Assembly (NCBI GenBank): GCA_949130485.1
Contig: OX422183.1
Location: 8,212,636 to 8,276,635, forward strand
Direction: 5' to 3'
From: Agelas oroides
Lineage: Eukaryota; Porifera; Demospongiae; Agelasida; Agelasidae
DNA: 64,000 bases
Every line of letters starts with the position of its first letter. The stretch's first letter is position 1. Both the position numbers and the translations under genes were made by a program. This document shows, one piece after another, positions 36,016 to 47,000 of this stretch. The notes under the pieces were generated by a model. The model ran no database searches and was not told the DNA's origin. It was given only the letters and a program-made list of their open reading frames with translations.

Positions 36016-39000
36016 TCAGTGCTCTACAGGTTCATATGCCACATTTGCTCTCAGCTCAATCCTCTGCACTGGGTCATATGCTACCTTCTCTCTCGGATTA
36101 TTCTCTGTCCCATTCGTGACATAGTCATACTCTGGATCTTCCTGTTTCCGTTGGTGGGAGGATAACACAGCTTTGAGTTGTGATCGATGCCTGTTGATAC
36201 AGTGGTACAGCAGAACTCCAGCCAGGCCTCCAACAACAAATGCAATGGTACTAGTCATTACTGCTGTAATTTCCAAAGTAGCATCTGTGCTGAGGGTAGC
36301 CGGTGTGACATCTGTGATAGAGGTAGGTAGTCTGATACCTAATGAAATACTAGCAATAGAGTTGCTAATTTGTTATGTCCTCAGTGGCTGAGAGAAATAG
36401 CAACTTCCGCTTTGTGACAGAGGAAATAGTCCAGTTTGTCTATACAGTATGTTCTGCAGTTAGTGGTTGTTACACCCCAAAATGTGAATTAAAGGATCCA
36501 TGTAGAATTAAAGGATCCGCGTAGTATAACTAACATAATATATCATACCCCAAGATGCAAATTAAAGGATCCGCGTAATATAATATAATTACACAGGCCA
36601 GAGGAAGCGTTGAATATCCAATCTGAGTTGATATACCTACGTACCACTGAATTCTAAAGTGTTTCAGCCAAGGAAAACCTGCAGCACTAACTTCTTATGA
36701 GCATCTTGGGGTGCGGTCTATGCTCGAAGATAGAAGTACTACATGAACTGAGGGATGATAGTGGTGTACTGAAATATGTATTGAAACTATATTATCATAA
36801 CATTATCATTCAACTTACATGTAGTTGGAGTTGAAAAAGATACTGACACCACAGATACATTCACTGGAATTGCATGAAGAGTCTTGTTTATGGTTTGTTT
36901 AAACACAGCGACAGTGTAGTCGCCACTTTGTTCTTGATGAAAACATCTCACTTCTGATCTTGGAATTTTATAACTCATAGTAGACTGCAGTTCTTGAGAA
37001 TGACGTAGGACTATAACACATCCCCTTGACACACCATCATCAGGACAGATAACACAGATCTGGTCATCAGTCGTATTGATGCTTGCACTAGACCCTGAAT
37101 TCTCTGTGATAAAAGAATGATAGTTTGTACCTACTCATATACATATGCATCATATTTCAACAAAAAGCTACAGTACAAACTATACTACAACTGGAGCTCC
37201 AGTAACCGTGAGCAGTTGCTGTTGGAGCTTCCTATTAAGTATTTTTTGCTGTAGAAAGAATTGTGTTGTTGGGTTAAATTTGAATACACATAGACTGGTA
37301 ATAGCTGCTAACTGCACTAAATGGAACACTAGCGACAGTATGGGTGCGGTATAAATAGAGCTATGTTGAAATGTTTACACAAACTACAGCTGAAGCCATC
37401 ATTTGTTGTTGCTTTTTTTTTCAAATGTTGTGTATTCTGTGGATTGGAGATCGACTCAAAGGAAGATGTTATATACTGCATTAATACTTATCATGTAGTG
37501 TGTTATATGTGATGATCAAGAAATTACCTCTTACTGGCTCCAAACCTCCATCAGTAACAGTGATATTGTGTGGAGCTATTGCTGCTTGTTCAGACAGGAG
37601 ACCATTGTATTCACCATCAAACACAAGAATAGTGTAGTTGCCTCTGGGCACTCCATATATGGTAATGTTAGCAGTAGGAGCATGTCTGTTGTCTCTGGCT
37701 GCATAGGCAAATATCTCAGTTTGTGTTGTATTCCATGGGTGAAGGACCACCAGGCATCCAAGAGCTTGAGAGTTTACAGCAAATGTGCAAATGACATTCA
37801 CTACTCCTGGAGAGTTAGTGTTGACCAGAGCTGTTTTGATGTCAAATGTACCTTTGGAAAACAAAGAAACGATCAGTCGCATAATCGTGTCTTTAAAAGT
37901 TGCCATTACAACTTAACAGATAGAACAATCCCAGTTGTTTGCCCCTTCGTGACAATGCAATATGATACTTATAGAAATACTCTTATTGTATTTTGAGTAT
38001 TGTTCATTAGTTGTACATGAATACCCAATGTACTACCATAAGGTCCACCAATGAATGGTACCATACTCAAATCTCCGAGCCTTAGGACACTCCTGTCTCC
38101 TTCCCCCACTTCCATGGTTAGGGTATAGTTGTGATTGAACTGAAGTGTGCAATCAGTCACGTGGACAACCAGATTAGAGATGCCAGTTCCTTCAACACCA
38201 CCCAAAGAAGTGCTTCCAGTCATGTTGGTAGCAAAGACTTGGCCATTGCAAATATCCACAGAACTCTACGTACGAACATATATTACAGGTAAGTGCAAAT
38301 TAATAGCAGTGTTCTAGATGTCATGTATAGATCCAGGCCAGGAGACACTGCTTACCAAAAACAACAGCTTCACTTTGATTTCCACGGTTGAGATGAATTC
38401 TACCTGCATACCAACAGCATCAGGAGCTGGTTCTATGTATGGGTTGAGTAGACCATAACATCATATGGCCAGTTACTAAAATGATGGAAGAATGTCATTT
38501 GGTGGTAAACATGGGATTAATGATACTTACTTGGATGAAAGGTTCCATTGACAGATGTCATAGTCCCATTCCCAACTTGGTTAACTGCAAATATTCGGAA
38601 CTGAAACAAGTCACATGGGCTACGGTTGGGTGCAGTGAAGTAGAACTGTGGCTCATACACACTGCAGTTAGTGGTGAGTGGAGTCCTCCCCTGGCTGATG
38701 TTGTAGACCTCCACACAGTACCAGAGGTCAGGGTCCACTCCAGTGATGTCCAGGGAGAAGGGAGGGATCCAGGTAATGAGGATGGATGACCACTGGGAGT
38801 GTGCTGTAAGGTTTCCCACTACAGCTAGAAGACCTATATAGGGGGATAGCTTTAAAGGAATGGTTATACCTTATGTGGATCCTAACTAACAAAGGCAACT
38901 GCAGAAGGGATGTGTCTCATGTAATAATTATATGTTGTCCATGTGGTATCTGAAAACTGCATAGGCTACTTTTAAAAATCTCGCGTCCTGTGTACATCAA

Positions 39001-39784
39001 ATGGTGGCTTGTAAGAGGTAATTTTATTATTATGTGACGGTTACAACTGCTTTGTCAGGCATCAGTTATTTCATTGCATCCTACCTAGATTATTAAACAG
39101 GTCATCTGACTCATGATGATCAAGGGTGAGGATTGCACAAACATGTAATGTCTATTCACAATGCATAACATACCTTGAACTCTAAGAACAGCTGAGTCAC
39201 TAGATTCATTATGAGGGATAGGATCATGAATGGTCACTTCACACACCACAACTGTGTTATTGTACTCCACTGAAGCTGGAACTTTCAAGAAGGATGTCCT
39301 TCCATTAGAGCTAACTGTTATGTATGGTGTGCTCAGCTCTCTCAACGGTGACCCATTAACTCTCCAGTCAATTGCGCCTGCAGTAACATTGCAGTTGAAG
39401 GTAGCAGTAGATCCTAGTGTGGCATTGACTGATGAGGGAGTGCTAACAAATGCTGCAATATAAAAACAACATCAGTAACACAGCTGCATTTATTGAAACC
39501 CCATGATAGTAATTGCCATCTTCAGACTGATCTCTTTTATGCTTAGTTCAGATAGCTAGAGTTTGGCTATCTAGACTGTCATAAACTATAGCCTTCCACC
39601 ACTTGCAGTATGCAAAAACTGGACATGCAGTGGGAAGGCCTGGGAATGAGGCTATGGATGGACCCATATTGATCATGGCACAGTACATTTGAACAGCTAC
39701 TTGAAATAGTAATGCAGCTCACTCACCAGCTTGAGTGGTCATAATGCCACCCAACAGGATCATAGTGGCAATGAGAAGTTCCAT
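36016..39784 (-). CDS. Ig/FN3 single-pass receptor with two ITIM-like motifs, copy 2 (intact)
   Basis: Eight exons: 39727-39784, 39174-39452, 38531-38833, 38356-38432, 38049-38265, 37528-37851, 36819-37103, 36016-36338. They total 1,866 nt, an exact multiple of three, giving 621 residues. Order: signal peptide 1-19; Ig-like 21-112 (FNCNVTAG...VVVCEVTIH); FN3 114-213 (ITWIPPF, WYCVEVYNI); an FN3-like region to 312; two related Cys domains (VICTF...LGCLVVLHP and QICVICP...RGCVIVL); TM helix (STIAFVVGGLAGVLLYHC); cytoplasmic tail. The tail has YDYV (Tyr585/587), VAYDPV (Tyr602) and VAYEPV (Tyr616); the last two fit the ITIM pattern [SIVL]xYxx[IVL]. Many NxS/T sites. Likely a cell-surface recognition receptor signalling through SH2 phosphatases or adaptors; that is inference. 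Confidence 0.88.
36480..36590. repeat. Short repeats AATTAAAGGATCC in receptor 2 intron
   Basis: Three spaced copies of AATTAAAGGATCC(C/A)(G/T)G(C/T)GTA at about 36,487, 36,507 and 36,552, with ACACCCCAAAATG/CATACCCCAAGATG before two of them. Local duplication of unknown origin, not present in unit 1. Confidence 0.6.
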
Positions 39785-40079
39785 CTCTCTAGGCAACCCC
39801 TGTATGCATGGAGATCTGGTGTACATGTGGTGATGTGTACACCTTTTTGTTGTTGTTCTCTAAGTAATCATAACAAACTGTCAGAACAATCTTAGAGTGA
39901 ACAAAACATTATGATGTGTCCTTAACGCTACAGTAAAACAAGTACAATTGACAGTAGGAACCTTTATCAAAACCACATCATTGTTTGGCAATGCATGTTT
40001 TGATCTTAAGGGACCTTCTTCAGCTATACAGTATGAGAAACACCATAAACGTACACAGTGATTCTTTATCTACAGACCT

Positions 40080-40599
40080 GGGGTTAAAAGCCTTGTGTAA
40101 GTTTTCAGTGTATACATACGCCATAGTACATAGCTGAACGACTGCTGCCTCAGCTAGATACTATTAATACTAATGATGACAAGAACATTTTAGTGACTTT
40201 TTTTAACAGTTGCCAGTGGCTATAATGATCACGGCACAGAACTCAATTTCCGTATCAGTATAAGAAGCGGCCTCGTAGACACAGAACAGTATAAGCTAAG
40301 AAAATGCGCTGAATCACTGTAACATTTAGTGATCTTCATAAAATTTGCTGGGATACTCACCCGACTTGCAACTGCAGTTACGAGGCGGAAGAAAATTTGT
40401 GCGCATGCAGGAGGAGAGGGGGAGGGGTTTACTCCCTCGGCACGTAAAAGCTGGACTCTGGACTGGATTCGTGGACTGGACTATGGGTTTTGGACTGAGG
40501 CGCTTGATGTAAGTGGCTAAAACTGTTGTTTAAAGTGCCCTGGGCCTTGGCGAAGGCATCTTAGGGGACAGTTCCAAACTGTTTTTAAAAACGCAGTGG
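40080..40599. other. Flank beyond the tandem unit; no gene recognised
   Basis: Similarity to unit 1 ends near 40,080. No convincing exon or repeat seen in this stretch. Confidence 0.45.
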
Positions 40600-40607
40600 C
40601 TAGAGAG

Positions 40608-40979
40608 TAGGCCTCCGCACATTATTCGGGAATTTCTTTGGGAATAATAGGTGCTCTTATAAAAGAAGAATAATTCGGGAATAATGGGGTTAAATTTGCC
40701 CAATCAAGGTTCAAAGTTCGAACTAACGGCCACATGCAGGCTGAGCTGAGCATGCATGGTGAGCAATGGAAGGGCACAAATCGCACGATAGCATGGAGTG
40801 ATGGTTCAATATAACAAACGTGGACTTCAATATTTGCATACTACGTGTAGTATTAATTGTATTCTTGTATGAGAAAGTTTCAGAAAGAAAAGAATAATTA
40901 CAAGAATAATAGGGGATTATTTTGGGAATTAGAGAATAGAATAATGGGAAGAAAAAAAGGAATAATGTGCTGAGGCCTA
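40608..40979. mobile_element. hAT-type MITE, 372 bp
   Basis: Termini TAGGCCTCCGCACATTATTC and GAATAATGTGCTGAGGCCTA are inverted repeats with one mismatch. Exact 8-bp target duplication CTAGAGAG at 40,600-40,607 and 40,980-40,987. The interior is AT-rich with GGGAATAAT-type repeats. Confidence 0.9.
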
Positions 40980-41350
40980 CTAGAGAGCCGGTGTCATGTG
41001 AGATTAGGGACCCCCATTTTTAGGCACCCCGGGTGACTAATCTCACGGGGAAATGTAAAATTTTGGGAACCCTGGGTTACTGATTTACATGGGAAAATTG
41101 GGACCCCGTCATAAGAATGGTCACGGCCCCCTGCCAAATTTCTGCATGTTTTTAAAACCCCATGAGAATGGTCACCCCATGCAAAATCCTAGTACATGTA
41201 CAAGTTTTGGACCCCCTCAGTAATAAGAATGGTCACCAAACATGCAAAAATTGACAAAATTACTTTGCTGGCAAAAACAGAACTTTTTTTTACTTTGGTG
41301 GCAAAAAACAATACTTTAAAAAACAGAGTGCACAATCTCATAAATTACAA

Positions 41351-41820
41351 TAATGCTTATTTACAGTTAGAACAAAACCAGTCATCATCAGGGGGCTTTA
41401 CGACTTTCGCACATGTATAGTGAAACCAGACACCACACTGGTCACACTGGATCATGTTCTGGAATGAGTCAGGTTTCTTGCATGGGCAGTACACAACAAT
41501 AACAAAGTTTTGTGAAGCTGGTCTAGTAACACAAAGTCTTTTACTCTATGGAAATCTTGTTAATTTCTTCTGCTCAAAGCACTTGATGAGGTGTGCTCTC
41601 AGACGACTCTCATTAAATGTCAGTAAGCCAATGTCACTTCTGACAGCTGCGTGGTATGCTGCTGCAATACTACTCTTGGTCCGGCATCGTTATGGATTGG
41701 GAGTCTCATTTCCTGCTGGAAAAGCATGAAGTAGGGAGAGAACTTTGTCGTGATGCCCTGTAGCCTAACAGAACTGTGTCTATCTTCATATCCCAGTCTG
41801 ATTGAAATTAAATTCTAGCT
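41351..41820 (-). pseudogene. Relic: gypsy-like integrase tail, Ulp1-like fragment and PHD finger
   Basis: Minus strand. First, an integrase C-terminal piece (IDTVLLGYRASRQ, then in another frame TKFSPYFMLF and EMRLPI). Next, FNESRLRAHLIKCFEQKKL, which resembles the C-terminal end of Ulp1/C48 peptidases. After one TAG comes a complete PHD finger: YCPCKKPDS, MIQCDQCGVWFHYTC, DDDWFCSNCK and then a TAA stop. From the Ulp1-like part to the end the frame is continuous except for that one stop. It looks like a shrunken transposable element of a type that carries integrase, protease and PHD modules (Ginger-like or gypsy-derived). The element ends were not found. Confidence 0.7.
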
Positions 41821-42184
41821 AGGGTCAATAACTTCTGATAGCAAACTCCAATTTTAATGAAACTAGTATCAGTAGATAGAGCTTTAAGGTGGCAGAGACT
41901 CCTGTACTTTCAAGGTCGACAAACCTGGAATCCAAGCTGATGGAATTCTTTGTCTTCTTAAAATTTTAGCAAACAGTCAGTTTTGGGAGTCTTCAACCGT
42001 TCACTGTCTGTGGGATTTTCCCCATTTCCTGTCGGCATTGGCATCCAATAATCAGTTTATAATTAAGTTAGTTAAGATGTGGCCTGGTGGAACCCCTCAT
42101 GTGGTGGTCGGAACTTTGAAGATAAGCTTAGATCGACTTAAAAACACAACAAAACAAAAAAAATGAAACACAAAAAAAGGAGTT

Positions 42185-42700
42185 TAGTAGTGTCAGTTGC
42201 TGTGAGTAGTGTGTAATGCCTCCTCCCAAGGAGCTGAAGAGTGGTTGTGTGTGGAACAGAGCCGTGAGTTGTTTAGCGACATAAGGGGGAGAGGTGGTGC
42301 TAGTAATGCTTGCTTCCACTCGTGAATGAGCCCCTCCCGTAGACAAGCTGTGAATTTTTTGAAATGTGCATTCATTTTGGTGCAGTCAAAGTTGTCCATT
42401 CCAAGAGTAGTGACAAACATGAGTCTAGCCTGACTTTGAGAGTAGCTCTGAACAAACGTTGGCATAGATTGATTTGAGATACATTGGCGGTTAGGACACT
42501 ACCTACAGTGAGCATGTAGATGCGTCCATCGAGTGGCAATTTTGTGTTCATGAATATATTAATAAGCCACTAAAACCCTTTTTAAAATTAGGCAAAGCAA
42601 GATTGCCCTAAAGCAAACCCTAACCCTGAAACTAGAAGTAACCCTGGTCCTGACTGTAACCCAAGTTTGTTTTCGTTAACCTCTGCGGAAAGACTTCACT
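42185..42700. repeat. Second copy of the 25,625-26,120 repeat
   Basis: High similarity over about 500 bp, including a conserved minus-strand open frame (42,193-42,465) with FVQSYSQSQARLMFVTTLGM and a telomere-like CAAACCCTAACCCTGAAAC stretch. Open in both copies, but no family recognised. Could be an exon of an unrecognised gene or a transposon piece. Confidence 0.6.
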
Positions 42701-44002
42701 GCCACCTTAAAAGAGCTACAAAATGCTACCCTTTTTTCCAGCAAGCTGTTTAGTACAGGTGCTGTAAAATTCACTTCGCGTAATCTTAATTTCCACACAT
42801 TTTTTAGCCCATACTTTAATTGTTGCTTGATGTGCTACAGCAGGAGAAATGCTAGAGTGCAGTGATGTACCTGAACATCACTTGTTACTATAGATACAAA
42901 GGGTGAATAAATGCAAACAAGATAGTCTCCACTCTACCTTTTTTTCCTACATTTCTGTAGTGACAGGTGGATATTTTTTTCCATATACGGACAGGAAGTT
43001 GTGAAATGTACACTGTAAACTACCTTATAGCCATGTAGATGCAAGATGATAAACAAAGGCAACCAACTTGCTGGGCAGAAGATGGCCATGCTACTATTGT
43101 GTATCTGTATCTGAGTTGTGTAAGAGCTAAGAACACCACGCAAAGCCTATTGAGAAACGTCGGTTGGTATTGTAAAGAAGCCCCATTGCCATCAAAAGTG
43201 CTGTGGAGGCATGGGATGTGCTGTAGTGCAGCAGGCCAGTAGCTAAGTGTGCACTTTACTAAAGTGTCAAGGTGACTTGTAGCTCAGTGAGGCTGTACTG
43301 TATGGGTAGTCTGTTGGCAGAAAGTTGTAGCTAATAGTTCTAGCTCATTAAGAATGTACCTACCCTAGCCTTTATGCAAGGCTCCAGAGCTGCAAGTCAG
43401 GATGAAGTTTGTGTGGTCACTGAAGTGTCGGCATTTTTGAACATAACTCAGGTTAGCAGTGGTTTTGAAAAAATCGTAATCTTCTCATCTTTAGCAAATC
43501 TATATACGTAAATACCTTCATGCTAAGATAGCTAGTTTGGCCACTGTAAAATCCTGTGTCACCATAGGTCCCATTTCGTGTTGGCAAATGTTTGGCCCTA
43601 TATAGTCTCCATGGATTACCTCTCAGGCTTAGTACTTTAAGTGAAGATACTCAATAATAACTGTATCCAGCTGTGGTGTCAAATTTCAGTAAGTCCTCTC
43701 AGGCTTGGAAAGAAAGGCTAAAACGTTGGTCCAGGACATACACTTGCACTTTTGTAGCTTTTCACTCATTACTATAATATATCTTTCCACTTGGGGTGTA
43801 ATTTTTATCAAGTTTGTTGCAAGAGGCAGGCAGGTACAACTAAGATAGCAAAGTTGGTAGTATAATAATATACAAAATAATACTAATAATAAATGTACAG
43901 AGCACAACTGCATGGGCTGACTTCAGCCTGTCTATGTGTAAATGCACTGGCAATTATTTACAATTATTGCTATAGAATTAACTGACACAGAAAAAAAACT
44001 AC
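42700..44002. other. Spacer with interspersed repeats
   Basis: Contains the copy of 6,900-7,300 (at about 43,030-43,190) and the inverted copy of about 7,975-8,060 (at about 43,540-43,620). It is the 3' flank of the kinase/RING gene. No gene recognised. Confidence 0.5.
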
Positions 44003-47000
44003 TTATGAGTACAAAGACAAGGTAGACAACCAAATTCTGTGGGTTACAAACCTTCTACAAGCTGGACAGTGATCAACACGTTGAGCACAATCCCAACAAA
44101 ACCGATGTCCACACAGGAAAGCGGTATTCCTTGGTTCCGTTAAGCATATTGAACAAAGTGGTACATCTCCTTTTTGTGCAGTTGGTACCGTAAATTGTTG
44201 AGCTATATATTGGGACAAGCACCAAAGTCAGAAAATACTCTACGACAACAATATCCAGCTGTACAAAACAAAAAGACTCACGCAGTCCTTCCTTGTGTTC
44301 AATAGGACTTTGGCACTCAAAACACACCTTAAGTCTCATAGCACATCCTGCAGAAAAAGGATACTTACCATAACCTGACCAAGGTCAAAAACATTGCGTA
44401 ACTTTTAGCTGTGTATATCATATAAACATGCATGGGCAAGGTATAAACAGAAGTGGGGTATTGATAATGTGACTTGTAAGCAACATGTTGAAATCAATCA
44501 CATTATAGATGTGGCATTCATCTGCATATCATATCCCATTCATGTTTGAAAATAAATTTGGTTCTTCAGTTCTCTAAAAACATTTGTAGAACAGCAAATG
44601 TTTTGAAGTCAGGTTTATTTTTCAGGTTTCGCAGATTAAAGATTTTTCCTCCAAAAGTTTGTCAGTTGTCAATGATGAAAGTGTGCATATCGTGCAACCA
44701 AATACATATATACCTTGCTCTGTGCCACTACTTTCATGAGTTGGGCTGTACCATTCAAGAGTAAGTGCTTGAATGGGAGGCCTACCAACATGAAATATGC
44801 CACTATCCATTGTTACTTGTGAAAATGTGGTGATATGCATGCAAAACAGGAATGAGCATGAAATATTGTGGAAACTGGTTTGTGAAGATATTCTGCCAAG
44901 AACGTCAGCCAGCAAAAAAATTTGTTATAAAAAATACAGTAGAAAGCATGGCAGCTATTGCTTCCAGTCAAGGCAGACCTCCAATCAAAGCAACCTAGGA
45001 GGGGGGGAGAGGATTCTGTGCATGAAAAGTGTTAGAGTAGGCACAACAAAACCATCCTCTGTAAACATTGTTGCACATGCAGTGCCTGTGAAACCAGACA
45101 TGGATTTGGACAGGAGATCTGCCTTGCCTGTGAAGTTGTTACTGTTTGCTAGTCCAAAAAGGTATATAGAGTCTGTCATTGGAACCACTAATCACCTTTC
45201 AGTTTGAAAACATATAGGTGCAACGATTCTATTGCAGATTTTGAATCAAATGCACGAAAATGACGGGTACTTCATTCGTCAAACAGCTTGTGAATCCATA
45301 TAGTGTTACATACTAGCTAGGGAAAAACTATATAACAATGCTACATACTACTAGCAAGCCAATACGTATACACACCACTAGAGCTAGCTAGCCAGTAACA
45401 TGCTACAAGCAACTATAGTTATGGCTCGCTCATCCAGAAAACTACAGCATAGTTGACCAGAAAACAAAAGGTGAACTATGATTTTTGCTCCATTAAAGTT
45501 ATCACTGCTTGTTTCCACTGTTTTATCAGCCAGATTTGTGTCACTGATGGACACTGCAAATAGATTCAATGCCAAGTGGTTGCTTCTCTCCACTTGATAG
45601 GGGTGATGTTGGGCTGACAATTACATTAGCAATGTGATGCTATATAGCCATTCTACTATGCAGAGACTGACAAGGCTAGCTAATGTGTCTTAGTCTAGGC
45701 ACTTAGCTACTCCAACTGAGTATAGTTTAGAGATACACCATACTGCCACTTTGTTATCAGTAACTATGACCATTATGGTGACAGTCACATGACTATTTCT
45801 GTAAGATATGTATGAGCCAGCATGATTGTCTCTACACATTATCATTTAACAGCACAGTTTGCCATATATTAACCCTTTAACTACGAATGATGACTATAGT
45901 CATTGAAATTCGGCTACATGTTATCAGTTGGTGCAATCCATTTTCAAGATAGGTCCTGCGCTAGCAGAAAGAGTGGGACGAGGGGAGGTGGGTGGGTGTC
46001 ACCCGGAGGGTGACAGTGCATGGCGGCTGTTGCAGCTGGCTGTAGAAAAGCCCTGGTCATTAATGTCAGGGGGGCCATTGTTCTGCTTTCTTGCACAAAC
46101 AGGCCTAGAAAACACTCCTTTCGCCTTGCCTTGTAGGGGCTCCATTTCTGACATTTCAGGCAGCTTTCAGTCCAGAGGAGCGCTCTCTGGTCGGAGGGCA
46201 CTGACTATCGAATGCTCGCTAATGAGTGGGTGTGGTCAAGGCCATGAACTTGTAAAGGAGATGTGGAAGAAGCTGTGGCTCAAGTCTCCAGGGCTAACTC
46301 ACAGCAGAAGACTTAGTGGAAATACAGGTGGAAAAAGGTGTGAATAGTCTAAACAAGACCTCTAGAAAATAATATTCAGTACTTTAAGTTAAGGGCTAAA
46401 AGATAGCTGGAGTCGACTGAGGCCTCTAGCTTGGCTGTTATAAGCAGACTTGCTTCCAATCCTCTGCTGTGGGTCCAGTGGCTCAGTGGTAAGAGTGTCT
46501 GACTAGTAATCAGAAGGTCCTAGGTTCGATTCCCAGGTGGATTTTTTTTCTTTCCAAAGCTTAAATCAAGTTTGTTCCTTCCATACACAGAACTTCCTGT
46601 AGTACATTTTCAACATTTTTAAGTGGAAGCTGTAACGAGTATGTTAATCAGTTGTGTATATAATCACCTGTCATTCTGTCATCACGTGACCCTCCTCGTG
46701 TACTCCCGGTCCTCTCTGATTGTACCCACTGATCGTTGTTGAACTCTTGTCCCTGTGACGAACGTCAGGCGCATAGATAGCAAGCCACAACACGTTACAT
46801 GGTGTCAGAGGTGGGATACCGCGTCCTCTGAGCGGTGATACAAGTCGATCACGATAACGATGGCGACGGGAAACTTCGCACTCCCGCCCCCAGTACCGCT
46901 CGATAGCCACAGCGACCAGGCCGGGGAGAAGTGGAAACGCTTCAAACGGGCCTGGGATAGCTACGTCCTCGCTACAGGACTGAACGAAAAGGACGAAGGC

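Noticed and set aside
42600-42625. Telomere-like AAACCCTAACCCTGAAAC (also near 26,040)
   Set aside because: Only two units, embedded in an interspersed repeat; not a telomere or interstitial telomeric array.
44797-45207. 136-codon plus-strand frame and a minus-strand frame opposite
   Set aside because: No domain, no splice context in common, and it lies in an intron of the kinase/RING gene whose phase needs no extra exon.
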